Source: PHAA01 sp963665865 (GTDB taxonomy: Bacteria > Bacillota > Syntrophomonadia > Syntrophomonadales > Syntrophomonadaceae). Taken from it: DNA of 64,000 nucleotides. The translations under genes were made by a program, and so were the position numbers. The notes beneath the pieces are model-generated. The model was given only the letters and a program-made list of their open reading frames with translations, did not search any database and was not told the DNA's origin. The stretch lies in assembly GCA_963665865.2 (NCBI GenBank), contig CAXXWF010000001.1, forward strand, positions 3,038,001 to 3,102,000, in the 5' to 3' direction. Shown in pieces: positions 35,373 to 44,353 of this stretch. Within the stretch, counting starts at the first letter, position 1, and each line of letters begins with the position of its first letter.

Positions 35373-35579
35373 CTATTCAAGTAATTCCGCAATAATTATT
35401 AGTTTTTCATATGGAATGTCTTTCCATTTTCTAGCGCTTTGTAGGGTTGGTTCAGGAACGAGCGGACTAATTGTTTTTTGAAGCCGACCAGCATTATGAA
35501 GTATAATAGCTTCTGGAGTATGCTTCTCACCATCCCGTTTAGTCGGTTTTATTGCCATAGAAGTATATCTACTGACCAC
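35373..35579 (-). CDS. Uncertain small frame (68 aa)
   Basis: GTG start with a GGGG site eight bases upstream. The Lys/Arg-rich product contains RKWKDIPYEKLIIIAELLE at its end. No family is recognised. It could be a fragment of a mobile-element protein or chance. Confidence 0.3.
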   Translation of the reverse strand: MVSRYTSMAIKPTKRDGEKHTPEAIILHNAGRLQKTISPLVPEPTLQSARKWKDIPYEKLIIIAELLE

Positions 35580-35694
35580 ATCAATCGCCCCTTTTAATTT
35601 TTAAGAATAATCAGGCAACTCCCTCATATTAATATATTCTTAGCTATTTTATCCCCAATCAGGGGCATCTTGCCCTCCTAAATATCCGCGTTCC

Positions 35695-36192
35695 TCAATG
35701 ACGCCCTCTCTCGGTATAATTACGATCAGGTGGTCCACCATTCTGCCCCGGACCATCTACCTTCATATATAATGGCATCGTCAATATAACAACTACTAAG
35801 ACCCCGGTAAATATCGCTACCAATCGTTGATACCTAACTTCAGGTATAAGTCGGCGATACATGACCTGAAACTGCTGCCAGTGCAAAACTATATGCAGAA
35901 TTAACAATCCTCCAATTGTATAAGCCAGGGTTTCATGTAGATCTCCTTTAATAAAATATATGGCTAGCATCACCAGGAACATCACGATATCAAGTATTAT
36001 ATTGTTATTCCCAATATTCTTCTTCAACATGGCTATAAATTGCTTCCAGTGCAAAACCAAATGGAGAATTACCAATCCTCCAATCGTATAAGCCAGGGTC
36101 TCATGTAGATCACTTTTAATACAAAAGATGGCGAGCATCACTAGGAACATCACGATATCGAGGATCGTATTACTATCTCCTTTGTTTTTCAT
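35695..36192 (-). CDS. DUF4405-like membrane protein with an internal duplication
   Basis: 165 aa. Residues 9-57 and 64-112 are near-identical repeats (ILDIVMFLVMLAI, then DLHETLAYTIGG and LHLVLHW / LHIVLHW), each a two-helix unit with paired His residues that could bind heme. The two DNA copies are also close to identical, so the duplication is recent. A fifth hydrophobic segment and a polar tail follow. AGAAGGAGACGAAAGCT precedes the ATG. It diverges from the kinase gene. Confidence 0.75.
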   Translation of the reverse strand: MKNKGDSNTILDIVMFLVMLAIFCIKSDLHETLAYTIGGLVILHLVLHWKQFIAMLKKNIGNNNIILDIVMFLVMLAIYFIKGDLHETLAYTIGGLLILHIVLHWQQFQVMYRRLIPEVRYQRLVAIFTGVLVVVILTMPLYMKVDGPGQNGGPPDRNYTERGRH

Positions 36193-36420
36193 AGCTTTCG
36201 TCTCCTTCTTTTCTATTTGGTAAAATTAGTATACAAGTTGAAAACAAAATAAACTGAAACAAAGTTTTAAGTTTTTTTAAAGAAAGACGAAACTTTTATT
36301 AAAATCCCTTAATACCATGCTGAATCAAACAACAATTTAAGAAATGTTAATATTCTATTAAAGCTGAGTTTATAACTTACTGTTAATATATAGTTGTACC
36401 ACTCTAAACAGGGGGATCAT

Positions 36421-37905
36421 ATGTCCATATTAGAAAAACGCAAATCATTAAAATACAAACTGGCCATCTCTCACATTTCCATGATTATCGTTCCTGTGCT
36501 CTTACTCGGCCTTGCTGATTTTTTCTGTCACCACATATTTAATCTCCACTCATCCCCTGATGAACCAAAAACAGAAAGCGTTTTAAAACAAGATAGTACC
36601 CTTGTTTCAGAACTGGATTACTTAATTAACAGTAATCCAGATAGTCTGATGGATGCCAATTATTTAGAGCAGCTTAATAAACAGATAGGTAAGGACTCCT
36701 TGTTTGTGATCATAGAAAAGGATGCAGCTTTAATATATATCCCAGATGGTATTGATGAAGCAGGACTTATAGCGGCTAGCACGGAACTTAAAAGCGGAAT
36801 CCCTCCAGATCCCCATGGATACCTACTTCTTAAATATCGTGATTTCCAATACACTGATAATAGCACTGGACATATCTATTTCCTCCCCAAAGACAAACCA
36901 GCCGGGCCTGACGAGGGACTGATATTCATCATTGCGCTGCTGCTGGGAATGATTATAAATGTTTGGATTAGTTATCACGTTGCATCCAATATCATTGCTC
37001 CTTTAGGAATTCTTAATAGAGCTACTGCTGATATTTCCCATGGCAATCTTGATCGCGCTATCGAGTCTTTATCTCAAGATGAGGTAGGAGAGCTTTGCCA
37101 ATCCTTTGAAAAAATGCGTCTACAGCTAAAAGAGGCGCAAACCCTTAGCAAGCGTTATGAAAAAAACCGCAAAGAGTTAATAGCGAATATTTCTCATGAC
37201 TTGAAAACTCCCATTACATCTATACGCGGCTATGTTCAAGGGATAATGGAAGGAGTAGCCCGTACCCCTGAAAAGGAAAGCAAATATATTCAGATCATTT
37301 ATAGCAATGCAGTACAGCTGGACCGCTTAATTAACGAGTTATTTCTATTTTCCAAGCTTGATTTAAACCAATTGGAATTTGAATTCGAGGCCATTAATAT
37401 CGAAGATTACTTGCATGATTGTGTGGAAGACAAGGGTTATGATATAGAGAATAAAGGTATAAAACTTAACTTCACTTCTATGTATTCCAGCCAGGCATTG
37501 GTACTAGCCGATCGCCAGAGACTGCAACGAGTCATAAACAATATATTGGTAAATGTGGAACAACATCAAGATTTGTCCAAAAAACAAGCATTATTAGAAA
37601 TCATATTGAGCGAAAATAATGACGAAGCCATTATTGAGATAAGGGACAATGGTAAAGGAATATGTACGGAAAATTTGCCTTTCATTTTTGACCGACTTTA
37701 TCGAGGTGATCCTTCCCGAAACCGGCAGAGTAGAGGAAGCGGGCTAGGGCTATCCATTGCCAAACAGATAATTGAAGCCCATGGTGGGCGAATCTGGGCA
37801 GAAAGTGAGATAAATATCGGAACTAGCATATTTTTCAGTTTAAAAAAGATTATTTCGGCAGGTACGCCCATATACATTAATCCTACCAAGGAGAGCATTA
37901 AATGA
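36421..37905 (+). CDS. Sensor histidine kinase
   Basis: 494 aa from the ATG at 36421 (behind AGGGGGATCAT). Membrane span near 20-38, an outside sensor of about 125 residues, second span near 165-185, HAMP linker, HisKA with the phosphorylated His in NISHDLKTPITSIRGY, and HATPase with DNGKGIC and GSGLGLSIAKQI. It pairs with the response regulator, overlapping by four bases. Likely targets include the nearby DUF4405-like genes (inference from position). Confidence 0.92.
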   Translation: MSILEKRKSLKYKLAISHISMIIVPVLLLGLADFFCHHIFNLHSSPDEPKTESVLKQDSTLVSELDYLINSNPDSLMDANYLEQLNKQIGKDSLFVIIEKDAALIYIPDGIDEAGLIAASTELKSGIPPDPHGYLLLKYRDFQYTDNSTGHIYFLPKDKPAGPDEGLIFIIALLLGMIINVWISYHVASNIIAPLGILNRATADISHGNLDRAIESLSQDEVGELCQSFEKMRLQLKEAQTLSKRYEKNRKELIANISHDLKTPITSIRGYVQGIMEGVARTPEKESKYIQIIYSNAVQLDRLINELFLFSKLDLNQLEFEFEAINIEDYLHDCVEDKGYDIENKGIKLNFTSMYSSQALVLADRQRLQRVINNILVNVEQHQDLSKKQALLEIILSENNDEAIIEIRDNGKGICTENLPFIFDRLYRGDPSRNRQSRGSGLGLSIAKQIIEAHGGRIWAESEINIGTSIFFSLKKIISAGTPIYINPTKESIK

Positions 37906-38594
37906 AAAAAATATTGATTATTGAAGATGAACTTAATATTGCTGAACTGGAGCGAGACTATTTGGAGATAGAAGGATTCATGGTAGAAATTGAGTCCACT
38001 GGCAATGTGGGATTAAGCAAGTGTCAAGATGAGAATTATGATTTAATTATTCTCGACCTCATGCTGCCTGGTTTGGATGGTTTTGAAATATGTAGAAGAT
38101 TACGAAAAACTAGCACCATTCCTATAATTATTGTCTCAGCCAAAACTGAAGACATGGATAAAATTCGGGGGCTAGGTTTGGGAGCTGATGATTATATGAT
38201 TAAGCCCTTCAGTCCCTTGGAAATGGTAGCCAGAGTTAAGGCTCATATAGCCAGGCATGAACGCTTACTAGGTTTTAGACCGGATAGTGGTGATGAAATA
38301 GAAATTAAAGGCCTGGCTATTAATAAAACCTCCCGCAGAGTCCTGCTGAATGGCCACGAGGTAGCGTTTGCTTCAAAAGAGTTTGACTTGCTGGTTTTTC
38401 TAGCTTCAAATCCCAATCGGGTACTTACCAAGGAACAAATCTATGTGCAAATTTGGGAGGCAGAAGCCTTCGGAGACCTTACTACCGTAGCGGTTCACAT
38501 TAGAAAAATCAGGGAAAAGATTGAAATCGACCCCTCTAATCCTCAATATCTTGAGACTGTATGGGGGGCTGGGTACAGGTTTACCGCTGGTTAA
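37902..38594 (+). CDS. OmpR-family response regulator
   Basis: 230 aa: receiver domain (phospho-Asp in LIILDLMLPGLDG, Lys in IIVSAKTED... and the IKPFSPLEM switch) followed by a winged-helix DNA-binding domain ending TVAVHIRKIREKIE and YLETVWGAGYRF. Its start overlaps the kinase stop by four bases, so the two are coupled. Confidence 0.94.
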   Translation: MKKILIIEDELNIAELERDYLEIEGFMVEIESTGNVGLSKCQDENYDLIILDLMLPGLDGFEICRRLRKTSTIPIIIVSAKTEDMDKIRGLGLGADDYMIKPFSPLEMVARVKAHIARHERLLGFRPDSGDEIEIKGLAINKTSRRVLLNGHEVAFASKEFDLLVFLASNPNRVLTKEQIYVQIWEAEAFGDLTTVAVHIRKIREKIEIDPSNPQYLETVWGAGYRFTAG

Positions 38595-38688
38595 GCATGA
38601 GCTTGCCAAACCGGAGGATTGGAATCTCAGTCCCCTTTCTAGATGAAGCGCGCACTTTTGTACATATCCATTATTATCTTGATTTCAC

Positions 38689-38817
38689 CTATTTCTTCTC
38701 GGTCTCAGCATCAGTATTAATCCGTGATTCAAACTGGTTATTCAAATCTTTTTGTAGCTTAGTCCTTATATTTTCCTTTTCGGCATCTCTTAATGCCGGT
38801 ATACCTGCTTCTTGCAT
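38689..38817 (-). CDS. Possible small charged protein (42 aa)
   Basis: AGGAGACAGAC then ATG is a good start. The product MQEAGIPALRDAEKENIRTK and the rest are helical and charged, without Cys or a membrane span. The frame stays open upstream of the ATG for about 14 codons (LLQVDVIKAQETD), so it could instead be the end of a decayed gene. Confidence 0.4.
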   Translation of the reverse strand: MQEAGIPALRDAEKENIRTKLQKDLNNQFESRINTDAETEKK

Positions 38818-38993
38818 GTCTGTCTCCTGGGCTTTAATAACATCGACTTGTAGTAGCCAGGCGGCAATTTATTTATTTCAATATGATAAATAGAAGAAAA
38901 TGACTCAAAATGCTTTCTCGCCAATTGAAGTTACTATTTTTCTAAAATTTGAATATATTATCGGAGACCACGATTTCGCGAGAGGGTGATCAT

Positions 38994-40400
38994 TTGCAAA
39001 GTCTGTCTCTAGATAAGCTCGCAGCGCTCATGAATGGTAGAATATTGGTTAGGGCATACAACCACAAAATCCCGTTCAGCGTCAGTCAATTTAACACTGT
39101 CATGTTCCAAAGCATAGTATTTTGGGATAAGCCTTTCAGACATGAGAGTGCCTTGCGAAACCAACTTAAAAACCTTGATGTACGCTGCTTGATCATAAAA
39201 TCTTCCAGTAATATTAACGCTAATAAGTGGAAATCGGCGGGCATAGCTGTTATCGAAGTTACGAGACCAAAAAGTGCCTACCGAGACTTGGCTTTGTTTT
39301 ACAGGAAGCAGTTCTCGGTCCCATTCATTCAGGTTATTGGGAGCTCAGGCAAAACAACTACCACAGAGATGATCGGATCAGTATTAGGTGAAAATTTTCC
39401 TATTTTGTCTACTATTGCCAACACGAACTCGCCGGTTGGGGTGGCGTATAATCTATTCCGTTTGAACAAAACCCATCGGGCTGTCGTTCTGGAGGCAGGA
39501 ATGAAAGCACCAGGAATAATGCGGATTACTTCTTCTCTAATTAGGGCTAACATCGGCGTTGTCACTAGTATCCACCGCGCTCATTTACTCCGCCTGGGTT
39601 CTATCCGCAAGATTATTTCCGCCAAAGCCGAGCTATTAGAGTTCTTATCGAAATCAGGAACCCTGATAATAAACTGGGACGATCCCAATTGCCATAAGTT
39701 TCCATTGCACAGATACAAGGGACGCATTTTACGTTATGGCTTTTCTGACACGTGTGACCTGTGGGCTTCGAACATTCAACGCCAAGGGGTCTGCACCAAC
39801 TTTATAGTTCATGCCAGGCAGTTTGAATTTCCCTGTACAATTAATATCATTGGAAAATATAATGTGGGCAATGCTTTGGCAGCAGTTGCAGTTGGTTTGA
39901 AAATGCAGATGACTCCGGCCGAGATTGCTCAAGGTTTGGAGCGCTTCCAGCCTAGGGACGGGAGGTTAAAAGTTCATCCTACAAGTAATGGTGCAGTTAT
40001 TATTGATGATAATTTTAATGCTAATCCTGACTCAACCCGCATGCTGGTAGATGAATTGATCGCTATGGCTCTTGAACAGCCGGTAGTGTTGATCATTGGA
40101 GATATGGAACGCCCCTCCCCAGGCATAGCAAAATATGCACGCCGGGTTCATTTCAATATTGGCCGTCAACTGGGCCAAGGTAATTTTCAACATGTGGTGG
40201 CAATCGGCAAATGGGCCAGCGAATATGTGCGAGGAGCTGTTCAGGCAGGCTTTCCCCAGGATAAGTTAAGCTACTATTCTAAGGTCCCCGCCGCCCAAGA
40301 CGAATTTAATCTTTTGCTCACGCCGGGAACTACCGTGGTTCTTAAGGCTTCTCCCTACACAGATTTAACCTGCCTGCGCATCAATTCCACCGATATATAG
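38994..40400 (+). CDS. Mur ligase family protein (MurF-like)
   Basis: 468 aa from the TTG at 38994 (AGAGGG seven bases upstream). The P-loop VIGSSGKTTTTEMI (near residue 118) and the EAGM and NANPDST segments match the MurF/Mur ligase fold: an N-terminal substrate domain, the ATPase core and a C-terminal ligase domain. It lacks the usual murF neighbours (murE, mraY) and may be a paralogue that ligates another peptide or cell-wall precursor. Confidence 0.82.
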   Translation: MQSLSLDKLAALMNGRILVRAYNHKIPFSVSQFNTVMFQSIVFWDKPFRHESALRNQLKNLDVRCLIIKSSSNINANKWKSAGIAVIEVTRPKSAYRDLALFYRKQFSVPFIQVIGSSGKTTTTEMIGSVLGENFPILSTIANTNSPVGVAYNLFRLNKTHRAVVLEAGMKAPGIMRITSSLIRANIGVVTSIHRAHLLRLGSIRKIISAKAELLEFLSKSGTLIINWDDPNCHKFPLHRYKGRILRYGFSDTCDLWASNIQRQGVCTNFIVHARQFEFPCTINIIGKYNVGNALAAVAVGLKMQMTPAEIAQGLERFQPRDGRLKVHPTSNGAVIIDDNFNANPDSTRMLVDELIAMALEQPVVLIIGDMERPSPGIAKYARRVHFNIGRQLGQGNFQHVVAIGKWASEYVRGAVQAGFPQDKLSYYSKVPAAQDEFNLLLTPGTTVVLKASPYTDLTCLRINSTDI

Positions 40401-40550
40401 GAAAACGTTAATAATTCGGTGGCTTATGGGGATTATTCCGCGAAATATAGATGAAATATTCCATCAGATAGTGGAGGTGCCTGGCTTTTATATACTTTTC
40501 TGTAAAACTATCTGATTTAGAACTAAAGTGTAGGTGTTTCTAAATTGCAT

Positions 40551-40603
40551 ACATACAAACGCAAAAAAGACCTTTGCAGGTCTTTTACATGCTAAGTATC
40601 TTG
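40551..40603 (-). terminator. Repeat-type terminator A
   Basis: AAAAGACCT/AGGTCTTTT hairpin followed on the minus strand by TTTTTTGCGTTTGTATG, downstream of the aldo/keto reductase gene. It belongs to a family of five related terminators in the window, all on the minus strand. Confidence 0.65.
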
Positions 40604-40689
40604 TAAACTTTTTGTTCACCATAAAAGTTCTATTTCCATTCTTTTTAAATCCACACTGGCATTAAGAATTTTTACAGTAGAGCCGTTTG

Positions 40690-41838
40690 TTATCCTTTCT
40701 TCCCCAGCGAATCATGTACAGTAAGCAGCCATTCGCTGATAGAAATACCCTGTGGGCACGAATATTCGCACAGTGCGCATTCAAGACACTGCTCAGCCCG
40801 TTCGTCCTCGGGCATGAAGCGCGAATAAACTGTCTCGGCACTTTGCATGTCATCATACATGATACCATTATTGTATATCTCAAAATTTCTAGCAATATTG
40901 ACCCCGTTGGGGCAGGGCATACAATACCCACATCGGGTGCAGGGAATAACCGCCCGCGACTCAAATTGTCGGCGAACCTCGCTGACAAAATACAGGTCGT
41001 TGGCATCTAAGGTATCGATTCCTGAATGATCTGCCGAGGAAAGATTGTCTTTGACCTGCTCAAAGGTGCTCATTCCGCTCAGTACCATGCTCACCTGAGG
41101 ATGATTCCATACCCATTGCAATGCCCAGTCAGCTGGAGTTCGCTGCTTCCCCTGCTGACTGAAAAGTTCGCCAATTGAACCGGGCGGATTGGCCAGTTTA
41201 CCACCCAACAGGGGTTCCATAACAATAACCGCCAGGCCTCGTGCTGCCGCATCGTAAAGACCCAGCATGCCAGCTTGATTGTCCGTATCCATATAATTAT
41301 ATTGGATTTGGCAGAACGTCCAATCGGGATAACCATCAATAATCTCGCGAAAAGCATCATACTTATCATGGAAAGAGAACCCTATATGCCCTATACGCCC
41401 ATCTTTGATGGCAGCCTCCGCTTTTTCGAGAAGGTTAAGATTTAAGATCAAATCCCATTTTTGTTTGTCCAGTCCATGAAACAGGTAGAAATCTATATGC
41501 TCGGTTTGGAGTTTCTTCAATTGTTCATTCAAAAATTTATCGAAATCCTGGCTCTGCTTAACAAACCAGAGGGGGGATTTGGTGGCCAGCTTCACTTTCT
41601 GCCGGTATCCGTCCTGCAGGGCTTTCCCCACCACGATTTCACTATGGCCGCCATGGTAGGGATAGGCGGTGTCCACATAATTGACCCCGGCATCGATAGC
41701 GTAGCGAATCATATGGATGGATTCTTTCTCATCAATATTCTGGCTCATAGGATTGCCATCCAGGGTCGGGAGACGCATAGCCCCAAAACCCAGTGCAGAC
41801 GCTTTCCAATCCAGTTTTCCAAATTTACGGTATTGCAT
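40690..41838 (-). CDS. Aldo/keto reductase with C-terminal [4Fe-4S] motifs
   Basis: 382 aa. The (beta/alpha)8 domain starts MQYRKFGKLDWKASALGFGAMRLP and has DTAYPYHGGHSE with the catalytic Tyr. The C-terminal part has two Cys clusters (CTRCGYCMPCP near 298, CLECALCEYSCPQGI near 350), as in the ferredoxin-like AKR subgroup common in anaerobes. Substrate unknown. AGAGAGGTGTATCA precedes the ATG. Confidence 0.9.
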   Translation of the reverse strand: MQYRKFGKLDWKASALGFGAMRLPTLDGNPMSQNIDEKESIHMIRYAIDAGVNYVDTAYPYHGGHSEIVVGKALQDGYRQKVKLATKSPLWFVKQSQDFDKFLNEQLKKLQTEHIDFYLFHGLDKQKWDLILNLNLLEKAEAAIKDGRIGHIGFSFHDKYDAFREIIDGYPDWTFCQIQYNYMDTDNQAGMLGLYDAAARGLAVIVMEPLLGGKLANPPGSIGELFSQQGKQRTPADWALQWVWNHPQVSMVLSGMSTFEQVKDNLSSADHSGIDTLDANDLYFVSEVRRQFESRAVIPCTRCGYCMPCPNGVNIARNFEIYNNGIMYDDMQSAETVYSRFMPEDERAEQCLECALCEYSCPQGISISEWLLTVHDSLGKKG

Positions 41839-42000
41839 TGATACACCTCTCTTGATTATGTAGTCTCAACTAGCTTTTACTAATAGCATCATAGCATTCC
41901 TAAAACTGCTTAACTATATTTTTCTATCGCTGTTATTTAAACCACTTTGTCAGCCTAACCGCTTTCATCGTCAAACAGGCTTGGACTAAAATCCTGCATA

Positions 42001-42071
42001 AAACAGCAGACCCTTACGGGTCTTTTATCAAATAATGCTATATACTTGTGGAGGCGGGAGTGTCGAACTCC
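42001..42071 (-). terminator. Repeat-type terminator B with tmRNA-like tail
   Basis: AGACCC-TTAC-GGGTCT hairpin after the 151-aa gene, in minus orientation. Just upstream, 42045-42071 reads GGAGTTCGACACTCC then CGCCTCCACAAG on the minus strand, which looks like a T-arm and acceptor end of tmRNA. No full tmRNA gene is adjacent. Confidence 0.5.
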
Positions 42072-42090
42072 TTCCGCAAAAAGACCCGCT

Positions 42091-42546
42091 CTATTTCTCT
42101 GATTCATCAGCCTCTTTCAGTAATTTATCGGCCTCATCACTCAATTGCAAATCCCCTTCTTCTGATCCAAAGATTTCCTGAGTATTCAAGATTGCTTCTT
42201 TAAGGTTCTCGGAAATAATTTCGGTATCTTCACGCTCCCCGCTTGGATCGATACCAACAATCCTATAAATGTCTCCCTCTTTTACTACATATAACTCACG
42301 ACGTTCGTCTATTCCATCTACATCTATGGTGCCGATAAACATATTTTCCGTTTCTCTATCATTTTCGTCCTGAATAATGTTCTCTATTTCAATCCCATCA
42401 ATAAGCCACCCTTTATCTTCGTCATAGGTTTTTTCGCCGTTCAATTTCCCCCACAGTTCCTGAGTATATGGAAGTACTATATTGTCCAAATCGTTAGCAA
42501 TAATAATCGTATCGTCCTCTTTATAGATATCCAGGCTTTTTTCCAT
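42091..42546 (-). CDS. Acidic hypothetical protein (151 aa)
   Basis: ATG at 42546, behind AAGGAG with a seven-base spacer. The product is very acidic throughout, for example IQDENDRETENMF and DEADKLLKEADESEK. No signal peptide, membrane span or known motif. It may bind a basic partner; function unknown. Confidence 0.65.
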   Translation of the reverse strand: MEKSLDIYKEDDTIIIANDLDNIVLPYTQELWGKLNGEKTYDEDKGWLIDGIEIENIIQDENDRETENMFIGTIDVDGIDERRELYVVKEGDIYRIVGIDPSGEREDTEIISENLKEAILNTQEIFGSEEGDLQLSDEADKLLKEADESEK

Positions 42547-42877
42547 ATACAATCTCCTTCCATCCGCTCTGGTTACACCTACCAGACCACCCTCACCTAA
42601 TGCTAATTAAGCTATTAACAAATCCCAGGGGCCGTACCTCCCTCTTCACAGGATAATGCTGTAATTGTCTGTATTTCCATTTTAACTAGTTCTAAGCATG
42701 GTGTCAAAACGAAGGCACTCCGCCACCACCCCTATAAATTATATAAATTAATGTCATTAACTCGTAAATCTCTATTTGTTTTAAGCTTACTTTCATCTAA
42801 TTTTCAGGGTATTTTCATACTGTAGGGTTATATTAATATTGTATTTCACTTACCCTTTCACAGTAATTCTCCTATTT

Positions 42878-42904
42878 AAAGGCCGGGGCTTAGTCCCGGC
42901 CTTT
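42878..42904. terminator. Strong bidirectional hairpin terminator
   Basis: AAAGGCCGGG / CCCGGCCTTT with a 7-base loop. It lies in the long gap after the acidic protein gene (42552-43025), which otherwise holds no gene that I can support. Confidence 0.7.
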
Positions 42905-42937
42905 ACAGTTTATACTCCCAATTCCTAAATAAAAAAA

Positions 42938-43005
42938 AGACCCCCAAGGGTCTTATGTTAAGCAAGTACTCGCTATATAGTTGGTGGAGACCGGGGAATA
43001 CCCAC
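42938..43005 (-). terminator. Repeat-type terminator C with tmRNA-like tail
   Basis: AAGACCC-CCAA-GGGTCTT hairpin and a T-run on the minus strand. It is preceded by TATATAGCGAGTACTTGC and by CCCCGGTCTCCACCA (42980-43005), which closely resembles the end of a tmRNA. It ends the transcript of the 26-aa gene at 43025-43105. Confidence 0.55.
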
Positions 43006-43024
43006 ATTCTCTTTTTATGTAATG

Positions 43025-43105
43025 TTATTTCTTGAATAAGAATAACACGAAAAGTGCTATACCGACTCCATAGACAATATCACCCCAAGGAATCTTTTTG
43101 ATCAT
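43025..43105 (-). CDS. 26-aa membrane peptide
   Basis: GGAGGTGGTGAA then ATG is a near-perfect start. The product MIKKIPWGDIVYGVGIALF continues into a single hydrophobic helix and ends FKK. A small single-span protein, possibly a toxin-like or regulatory membrane peptide; too short for family assignment. Its own terminator follows at 42938-43005. Confidence 0.6.
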   Translation of the reverse strand: MIKKIPWGDIVYGVGIALFVLFLFKK

Positions 43106-43399
43106 TTCACCACCTCCAACCCTGATTATTTAAATTATGATAACATGAAGGGCCGGGGATAGCTTTGACCATTTATTTCCGTTGCTTGTATAGTGACCTA
43201 ATTTTGGGAATCTCTGTTTAGACTCGTCAATCCACCTTATTCCACAATTAAGTTTAATAGATAAGGGCCTTGATTAAACCGACAAAGTTTTACTTTTTAC
43301 CCAATATTGTCGAAAAAGTTACCTAATTTCTTGAATTCTCTTTTATTGCATGTTAGACTGATATAGTAGCTAAGTACATAGTTTGAGTTGGTGCAATTT

Positions 43400-44335
43400 A
43401 TGACTTTTGGTAGTGTAAGTTTTTTTAAAAATCTTATTATTGGTATGATATTTCTTATATTATTATTAATATCTGTTTTAATATTTAATAGTTTTCACTC
43501 TATTCTATATTCAACTGGAACAGAAAGTCCTGATAAAGTTGTACTCTCCTCTCCTACAAACGAAAGCAGCTCGGAAGATCTTTCTAATAGCGATGAAATC
43601 GGTATGGAGACTACTACAAATAATGGCACGCGATCTGTCGTTTCCGATACAAAAAAGGCCTATCAACTGCTATACCCTGATTTGTATTGTAATGAATCTA
43701 GTGAAGCTATAATAAAAAACAAAGCCGTTTATCTTACATTTGACGATGGCCCGTCTCAACAGACACTTAACATACTTAAAGTTCTTAGAGAAAACAACGT
43801 CAAAGCAACTTTTTTTGTAGTTGGAAAGACTGATGAAACTTCAAGAACAATTATGAAACAGATCGTTGATGAAGGCCATACAATTGGAATTCATTCATAT
43901 ACACATAATTACGAGAAAATTTACAACTCGGTTGAGGCTTATCTTGATGATTTTAACAATATGAATAATCTAATCTATGAAGCAACCGGGATAAAGCCTA
44001 ATATATTCAGGTTCCCCGGGGGCAGCATCAACAGTTATAACGATGGAACATATAAAGATATTATCGAAGAAATGAGCCGGCGTGGTTTTACATATTATGA
44101 CTGGAATGTTTCTTCCTTAGATACTCTATCTGATGCTACAGTTGCAAGTATAAACAGCAATGTAGTGGACGAGGTTTCAAAGCACTCCAGATCAATCGTT
44201 CTTTTTCACGACAGTGACGGGAAAATCCAAACCGTCAATTCTCTTGATGGAATTATTAAAGATTTAAACGATTATGGATATACTCTTGACAGCCTGACAA
44301 ATAAAATTAAACCTATTATTTTTAAACATAAATAG
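43400..44335 (+). CDS. Polysaccharide deacetylase (NodB domain)
   Basis: 311 aa from the ATG at 43400. An N-terminal membrane anchor is followed by a Ser-rich linker and the NodB domain: LTFDDGPSQQT (metal-binding Asp pair), ATFFVVGK, HTIGIHSYTH (His ligands), RFPGGS and IVLFHDSDG. It removes N- or O-acetyl groups from cell-wall glycans outside the membrane. Base composition is visibly AT-rich with frequent AAA/ATA/TTT codons, unlike the cob region, so transfer is possible. Confidence 0.88.
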   Translation: MTFGSVSFFKNLIIGMIFLILLLISVLIFNSFHSILYSTGTESPDKVVLSSPTNESSSEDLSNSDEIGMETTTNNGTRSVVSDTKKAYQLLYPDLYCNESSEAIIKNKAVYLTFDDGPSQQTLNILKVLRENNVKATFFVVGKTDETSRTIMKQIVDEGHTIGIHSYTHNYEKIYNSVEAYLDDFNNMNNLIYEATGIKPNIFRFPGGSINSYNDGTYKDIIEEMSRRGFTYYDWNVSSLDTLSDATVASINSNVVDEVSKHSRSIVLFHDSDGKIQTVNSLDGIIKDLNDYGYTLDSLTNKIKPIIFKHK

Positions 44336-44353
44336 TGAAATGAGGTTCATTTA

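Noticed and set aside
42980..43380. A complete tmRNA gene in the gap before the deacetylase
   Set aside because: The acceptor-like end is present, but no tag-peptide frame or 5' half with the expected acceptor pairing was found, and the T-arm is degenerate.
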